Assembly: GCA_014872815.1 (NCBI GenBank)
Contig: WKFK01000002.1
Span: 1 to 64,000, forward strand
Source: Paracoccaceae bacterium
GTDB lineage: Bacteria; Pseudomonadota; Alphaproteobacteria; Rhodobacterales; Rhodobacteraceae
Direction of reading: 5' to 3'
Length of the DNA stretch: 64,000 bases
A program made the position numbers and the translations under genes. Positions 59,417 to 64,000 of the stretch are shown here, piece after piece. The notes below the pieces were generated by a model. That model was not told the DNA's origin and ran no database searches. It saw nothing but the letters and a program-made list of their open reading frames with translations. Position 1 is the stretch's first letter. The number at the start of each line of letters is the position of its first letter.

Positions 59417-60802
59417 TCAGCCCCCTACCCGCGCTTCAACCCTGCGGCTCCCGATCAGAACTGCGGCAAACCCGACGGCCAGAACGATGACGCAGATCTG
59501 CAGGAGCTGCTCGTATTTGTGCCCGTCATACAGAAATTGTGCCACAAATTCGGTGTCGCGGAACATGTATGCGACAGCACCGTAAAGCGCGGTGAAGAAG
59601 CAGGCCATGTAAGACCAGAGCGGCACATCGCGCCCGCCAATCAGGCTGGCAACCAATACAGGGGTGAGGAACATTGAGGCGGTGCCGGATACGGCGACGG
59701 CGTCAAACAGAGTTTGATTGCCCCAAAGTGTCAGGGCGCCACCTGCAAGAGCAAAAACCAACATGGAAACGCGGCCGCCAGCCAGAGTGCGCGGAGCGAG
59801 TTTGAGTTCCTCGACCACCAGACGGGCGGCGGAGCTCAGCGCAGAGTCCAATGTAGACAGCGCGGACACCAGGAGCGAGAGGATCAGCAGGGTGAAAACC
59901 CATGTGGGGAACATGGCACTCCAAGTGCCGATCAACTGGCCTTCATAGGCGGCACCCTCAAGCGAGGCCTGGATGCCAAAGAAACCAAAGGCGATGATGC
60001 AGAGTGTGGACAGCCAGAAAGCGTACAGGAAGCTTTTGCGAGTGGTGTCGCGGTCCGCAAGGAAGCCGCGGTCCATCATCACCGGGTCATGTACCGGATA
60101 GGAAAACACCTGAAGCGCGGCGACGACCAGAAGCACCCAGCCATTGTGCGGTCCAGAGGCGCCGGGCGCTGTTAGGACGGCGCTGAAGTTGAATTCGGGG
60201 CGCAGCACCATTGCAACAAAGGCGATGCCGAACACAACAAGAAACAGCAGCATCTGTACCACGTCTGTGCGCAAAGCTGCGGAGAGGCCGCCCCAAGCGG
60301 AGTAAGCCAGCGCGACCACACCAACGATCAGGATGGAGATTGTGCCCGCATTAGCAACCTCCGGAAGCGCGGCGCTGAAGATCAAGCCAACCACCAGCAA
60401 ATTGGCGAACACTTCGGACAAAAGCCGCAAGGCGATCACCACATTATAGGCAGTGGTGCCAGCGGTGCCAAAGCGCGAGGTGAGCCAGTCCTGTACCGAG
60501 CCAGCGCCCTGCCCGCGCATACGATTTACAATGTAGCCGCCCGTCAGGAACGACGCGTAGTAAGCCGCATAGGCCAAGGTGCCTGCAATTCCGTAGTAGA
60601 AACCTAGAATGGCAGCATTCATGAGCGAGCGGGCGAAGATCCAGGTGGTGACCTGCGACAGCACCAAGGTCCACAGCGAGGGCGCCTGTCCTTCTGCGGA
60701 CTGCCCGCCAAAGAAGCCCACAACTGTGGCTCGCTTGGGGGCGACAACGAGGCTGAGCAAAAGAATGGCGGCAAAGATGGTGATAAGTGTGGCAGCGTGC
60801 AT
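59417..60802 (-). CDS. Sodium/solute symporter (SSS) family protein
   Basis: The 461-residue protein is strongly hydrophobic with about twelve to thirteen membrane segments. SSS-type features are SVQDWLTSRFGTAGT, AYSAWGGLSAALRTDVVQMLLFLVVFG (family signature region), PVHDPVMMDRGFLA and SALSTLDSALSSAARLVVEE. The fold uses a sodium gradient to drive uptake; the solute is unknown. It is transcribed on the reverse strand upstream of the ABC ATPase gene, probably as one unit. Confidence 0.9.
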   Translation of the reverse strand: MHAATLITIFAAILLLSLVVAPKRATVVGFFGGQSAEGQAPSLWTLVLSQVTTWIFARSLMNAAILGFYYGIAGTLAYAAYYASFLTGGYIVNRMRGQGAGSVQDWLTSRFGTAGTTAYNVVIALRLLSEVFANLLVVGLIFSAALPEVANAGTISILIVGVVALAYSAWGGLSAALRTDVVQMLLFLVVFGIAFVAMVLRPEFNFSAVLTAPGASGPHNGWVLLVVAALQVFSYPVHDPVMMDRGFLADRDTTRKSFLYAFWLSTLCIIAFGFFGIQASLEGAAYEGQLIGTWSAMFPTWVFTLLILSLLVSALSTLDSALSSAARLVVEELKLAPRTLAGGRVSMLVFALAGGALTLWGNQTLFDAVAVSGTASMFLTPVLVASLIGGRDVPLWSYMACFFTALYGAVAYMFRDTEFVAQFLYDGHKYEQLLQICVIVLAVGFAAVLIGSRRVEARVGG

Positions 60803-60893
60803 GGTCGTGTCCCGTTCAGATTTGGGGACGGCCTAGCAGGCGGCCCACCGTCAAGCTAGCCGCCCCACAGAAACGTGATGAAACGTCAGAGGG

Positions 60894-62048
60894 TTACGTG
60901 GGTTCCGTCAGATCAAACGCCACATCACCCAGCACGCGCCCGTTGACCTGAATGGCCAGTTTGTGTGGACCGGGATGCAATTGAAACGTGCTCGCGTTGG
61001 CTTTGAGCGGGTGCTTTTTGGCCAGTGTAAGGGGCTTTCCAGCAGGGATTTTGCCTTGCTTGAGTTTAAAGACCTTGTCACTGCCACGCCCGTTGGGGCG
61101 ATGGAAACTCAACACATAGTCGACCATCACCGGCACGGGGGATGGACCGTCCGTCGACAGTGTTGTTTCGACCTGTAGCGCATCGCCGATTTGGATGCTG
61201 TCGCCACCCACCGAAAGACTGTCCAATGTGATGGGCGCGTCTGCGTGGAACCCAAGCATCGACAGCGCGCCAGAATGGCCGGCCTTGACGGCTGTACGCA
61301 AAGAATGACGCGTCATCCAGTCCAGTTCTTTTGGGGCCTGCTTACCCTGCTCTTTCCAGTCGGCCAATTGGCTGACCACTGTGTCGGTGGAGAGTTTGGA
61401 AATATCGTTGAGGTGATTGGACACCGACCGGGTCACGTAGCGCGTTGGATCGGCGTGCAGTTTTGCCAGTAAGGGCAACGTCGACAAAGGATCGATGTCG
61501 ATTTTCTTGGCCCAGGGCAGCTTTGGACGTGTGCCTTCACTCACCAGACGGCGGACGTGGTAATTGTCATTCTCGGCCCAGTCATGCAGACGGGCAAAGG
61601 TCTCGTCGGGCCAGCGGTTGATGAAGGCGCGGATGTAGAACTCCATGGAGAAGCGCTTTGTCGCCTCTTCCAGCAAGTCAAGCGCCCGATCCCGATGCTC
61701 TTCAACGCCATGGCGGGTGGCCAGAATACCAGGCACCGCATGGATAAAGCGGCCAAAGTCATCATCCTTCAGAGACGGATCAAGCGCGGGCGGCATGGCC
61801 GCCTCAAGCTGGTCCGCCATTTCAGGGAAGTCTGGCGCGAGGCGTTTTTCGATGCAGTCGGCAATCCATTCCATGCGCTCCATGAGCTCACGCCCCTGAA
61901 GCCCAGCCACAACTTCTTGATGAAAACCCTCGCGATCAAACCCCGGCACGCCAGCGGCAAATTCCGCCGCCAGATCGCCAAGGCTATCTGCGTTAAACAA
62001 TTCATCTTTCAGTGAAAAACCCTGGGACACACCCACACCTCGCGCCAT
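60894..62048 (-). CDS. AlkC-like DNA alkylation repair protein with C-terminal beta domain
   Basis: The 384-residue protein has an N-terminal HEAT-like glycosylase fold of the AlkC type: FSLKDELFNADSLGDLAAEF, SMEFYIRAFINRWPDETFARLHDWAENDNYHVRRLVSEGTRPKLPW, and YVTRSVSNHLNDISKLSTD. AlkC/AlkD proteins excise alkylated bases such as 3-methyladenine. After about residue 275 an immunoglobulin-like beta domain follows (LSVGGDSIQIGDALQVETTL ... PHKLAIQVNGRVLGDVAFDLTE), known in some AlkC proteins. It starts 18 nt behind the SDR gene, with which it is likely cotranscribed. Confidence 0.88.
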   Translation of the reverse strand: MARGVGVSQGFSLKDELFNADSLGDLAAEFAAGVPGFDREGFHQEVVAGLQGRELMERMEWIADCIEKRLAPDFPEMADQLEAAMPPALDPSLKDDDFGRFIHAVPGILATRHGVEEHRDRALDLLEEATKRFSMEFYIRAFINRWPDETFARLHDWAENDNYHVRRLVSEGTRPKLPWAKKIDIDPLSTLPLLAKLHADPTRYVTRSVSNHLNDISKLSTDTVVSQLADWKEQGKQAPKELDWMTRHSLRTAVKAGHSGALSMLGFHADAPITLDSLSVGGDSIQIGDALQVETTLSTDGPSPVPVMVDYVLSFHRPNGRGSDKVFKLKQGKIPAGKPLTLAKKHPLKANASTFQLHPGPHKLAIQVNGRVLGDVAFDLTEPT

Positions 62049-62066
62049 TTAGTCTACTACTCGCGC

Positions 62067-62846
62067 TTACATAGCAGATGCAAAGGCACCGCCGTCCAGC
62101 AGAACATTCTGCCCGACGATAAAGCCTGCGTGATGCGAGCAAAGGAACGCACAGGTTGCGCCAAATTCATCCGGCGTGCCATAGCGCCCTGCAGGGATTG
62201 TGGCGGCCCGTTGCGCTTTGGCTTCGTCCATAGAAATGCCCTGCTGCTCGGTCACGGCCTTGTCCAATGACACGGCGCGGTCGGTGGCATGAATGCCTGG
62301 CAAAAGGTTATTGATGGTCACGCCTTTGCCTGCGACCTGACGGGCGGTGCCAGCCACGTAGCCGGTGAGGCCTGCGCGTGCGGCGTTGGACAGACCCAGC
62401 ACCGGAATCGGCGATTTCACCGACACCGAGGTGATGTTCACCACACGGCCCCAGCCGCGTTCCATCATGCCCGGCACCAGCGCTTTAATCAGCGCGATGG
62501 GTGCCAGCATGTTGGCGTCCAAGGCGGAAATGAAATCGTCGCGATCCCAATCCGTCCACATGCCAGGAGGCGGGCCGCCAGCATTGTTGACCAGAATATC
62601 GACGCCTTGCGCGGCCTCGATAAGTTTGGCCTGGCCTTCGGCGGTGGTCACATCACAAGCAATCGCCTGCACGTCCACGCCAAATTCAGATCGGATGTCA
62701 GCGGCAGCGGTCTCGAGCGCCTCAACGCCGCGTGCGTTCATGATCAGATCAACACCTTCCGCAGCCAAAGCGCGAGCACAGCCCAAACCGAGACCCTTTG
62801 AGGACGCGCAAACCAGTGCACGTTTACCCTTTATTCCCAATTCCAT
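62067..62846 (-). CDS. Atypical SDR oxidoreductase (beta-ketoacyl reductase-like)
   Basis: From the ATG ending at 62846 (GGGGAGA ribosome site) the protein has 259 residues. It has an SDR fold with a modified cofactor motif (CASSKGLGLG instead of TGxxxGxG), CDVTTAEG, NNAGGPPPG and NITSVSVKSPIPVLGLSNAARAGLTGYVAGTARQVAGKG. Where Y-x-x-x-K should stand the sequence is LSNAARA, so both catalytic residues are missing. This is the pattern of the BKR_like_SDR subgroup. Its activity, if any, is unknown. It is the first gene of a two-gene unit with the AlkC-like repair gene. The frame reaching 62948 is not used. Confidence 0.85.
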   Translation of the reverse strand: MELGIKGKRALVCASSKGLGLGCARALAAEGVDLIMNARGVEALETAAADIRSEFGVDVQAIACDVTTAEGQAKLIEAAQGVDILVNNAGGPPPGMWTDWDRDDFISALDANMLAPIALIKALVPGMMERGWGRVVNITSVSVKSPIPVLGLSNAARAGLTGYVAGTARQVAGKGVTINNLLPGIHATDRAVSLDKAVTEQQGISMDEAKAQRAATIPAGRYGTPDEFGATCAFLCSHHAGFIVGQNVLLDGGAFASAM

Positions 62847-62994
62847 GCGATTCTCCCCTTTGTTGTGGGGGTAAGAAATACCCAAATTTGACAGGATGCC
62901 AGCATAATGCCGGGGCCGTGGCCTTGTGTTGCCACATTTACGTGTCACTTCACGGTTTCAAAGACCCTTTGCAGTGGACTAAAGTAGGCAAGTA

Positions 62995-64000
62995 ATGACC
63001 AGCCAAGTACAAGACAGCTCCCAACCTTCTCAGCGCCTGCCTGTTTATCCGGCAGACGCGCTTATTGTGACGGATGGGGCCAACCTTGGGGATTCTTTGT
63101 CCTTCGCTGAAGAGCTGGTTCCGGACGACATCTACACGCTGAGTTTTGATGCCGAAGAAAAGAGCCTTGCCCTGCGGACCGACAGCGAGGGGCAGCACTT
63201 CATTGCGAGCGAATACAGCCTGGGCACTTTAGGTGCACGGGTTTACTTGGATTGCGTTGCGACTTTCATGCCGCCCAGCGGCGACACGATTGAAATTCTG
63301 GTGTTGGTCGAAGTTGACGAGCACGGCGGTGTCGTTGAGGTCTACGGCGCGCCGTTGGCCCCCCTGACCCCCAAAGGCGAGTATGTTTTGGTGGGTGTGG
63401 ATCGTGGGGCGGCTTCCACCAAATTGGCCCAGTTGGCATGTGTCAGTTTCACCGGCGGCACGCGCATCACAATGGCGACGGGCGAGCAACGTCGCGTGGA
63501 AGATTTGTCTGTGGGCGATCGTGTCCTAACGCGGGATGACGGACCACAGGAAGTACGCTGGATCGGCCATGCCGTACAGCGGGCAAGCGGCGAGTTTGCT
63601 CCGATTGTGATCACCGCGGGCACGCTCAACAACACACAAGACCTTCGTGTGAGCCCGGATCACCGGCTCTTTGTCTATCAACGTCACGATCATATCGGTG
63701 TGGGGCGTAGCGAGTTGCTAATCAAGGCGCGGCATCTGGTGAATGGGGACACGGTCTACGCCGACGAAGGCGGGTTTGTGGACTACTACCAGATCATGTT
63801 TGACACCCATCAAATCATCTTTGCAGAAGGTATTTCTGCCGAGACCATGCAGATGGACACCCGCACCCGCCCTGCGGTGCCGGAAGAAGTGAAAAAGCGC
63901 CTCCGTCCGGTCTCCAACGCGGCACGCGGTATGCCGCAGGCGCATTTGGAAGTACACGAAAGCCTGTTGGATCGTCCTGATGCGGTCGAGCTTTTGAAAC
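62995..64000 (+). CDS. Hint_2-domain protein, truncated by the window end
   Basis: An open frame runs from the ATG at 62995 to the end of the window, so at least 335 residues are present and the C terminus is missing. The N-terminal 145 residues are beta-rich and unassigned (LPVYPADALIVTDGANLGDSLSF ...). A Hint_2 domain follows (about 150-290): SFTGGTRITMATGEQRRVEDLSVGDRVLTRDDGPQEVRWIGH, APIVITAGTL, LRVSPDHRLFVYQ. The usual catalytic cysteine before FTxGT is serine here, with a cysteine two residues earlier. Hint_2 proteins in Rhodobacteraceae are common and mostly uncharacterised; auto-processing or T1SS-type secretion has been suggested. The ribosome site is weak. Confidence 0.85.
   Translation, partial: MTSQVQDSSQPSQRLPVYPADALIVTDGANLGDSLSFAEELVPDDIYTLSFDAEEKSLALRTDSEGQHFIASEYSLGTLGARVYLDCVATFMPPSGDTIEILVLVEVDEHGGVVEVYGAPLAPLTPKGEYVLVGVDRGAASTKLAQLACVSFTGGTRITMATGEQRRVEDLSVGDRVLTRDDGPQEVRWIGHAVQRASGEFAPIVITAGTLNNTQDLRVSPDHRLFVYQRHDHIGVGRSELLIKARHLVNGDTVYADEGGFVDYYQIMFDTHQIIFAEGISAETMQMDTRTRPAVPEEVKKRLRPVSNAARGMPQAHLEVHESLLDRPDAVELLK

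Noticed and set aside
1-64000. Possible tRNA, rRNA, CRISPR or insertion sequences
   Set aside because: I saw no cloverleaf with CCA or T-loop signature, no spaced identical repeats of CRISPR type and no transposase motifs. Reading by eye can miss a divergent tRNA.

Overview
The window looks like a chromosomal segment from an alphaproteobacterium of the Roseobacter group (Rhodobacterales). The basis is gene content and order: a DUF2849-cysI-cysH-DUF934-fpr sulfur block, pyrC-pyrE-dnaB-alr-mlaEF ... radA-cvpA-purF, surE-pcm-nlpD-like, tatABC, a form II CoxSLM cluster with CoxD/CoxE, and a Hint_2 protein. Family assignments come from reading the translations; no database search was run. I see no rRNA, tRNA, CRISPR array, insertion sequence or prophage. 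No gene-free stretch exceeds 300 bases.

Layout. 266-5170: a membrane alpha/beta hydrolase convergent with a long ABC-type membrane protein whose ATPase motifs are destroyed and which ends in a cyclic-nucleotide-binding domain. 5430-8984: three tandem M20 amidohydrolases, divergent from a DctB-like kinase, a DctD-like regulator without sigma54-contact motif, and an MFS transporter (9179-13331). 13341-14780: sulfatase. 14976-19763: Lrp-type regulator divergent from the sulfite/APS reductase operon and ferredoxin-NADP reductase. 19834-21948: Ala-rich membrane-anchored protein, infC with an AUA start codon, and a secreted protein. 22012-30176: reverse-strand CoxD-CoxE-XdhC-molybdopterin protein-CoxS-CoxL-CoxM cluster. 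30384-37611: orphan hydrolase-like gene, pyrimidine genes, dnaB, alr and mlaEF. 37735-43584: RTX protein with its type I secretion ABC and membrane-fusion genes, which look inserted between housekeeping genes. 43717-50762: pqiA-like, radA, cvpA, a TAXI binding protein, small membrane and secreted proteins, purF, DUF2199. 50902-55672: small GspC-like protein, SDR, surE, pcm, LysM/M23 lipoprotein, DUF815 ATPase. 55790-57399: tatABC. 57589-64000: WYL regulator, ABC ATPase with SSS symporter, AlkC-like repair protein with an atypical SDR, and a Hint protein running off the end.

How the genes work together. Fpr can supply reduced ferredoxin to CysI, while CysH makes sulfite from APS; the divergent Lrp-type gene with a palindrome in the shared spacer is the obvious candidate regulator. 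CoxD, CoxE, XdhC and the MoCF-domain protein are maturation factors for the molybdenum hydroxylase encoded downstream. The T1SS pair presumably exports the adjacent RTX protein. surE-pcm-nlpD-like and tatABC are standard maintenance and envelope modules.

The most interesting unexplained signal is a set of helically phased 11-bp direct repeats (unit ACGTCGGTAT plus one base) upstream of three unrelated genes: the hydrolase at 266, the sulfatase at 14780 and alr at 35049. In the two best copies the array is 43 bp long, 38 of 43 positions are identical, and each ends exactly 112 nt before the predicted start codon. Other leading observations are the AUA start of infC, the DctD-like regulator without GAFTGA and P-loop, the pseudo-ABC protein, and several palindromes in divergent spacers that look like operators.
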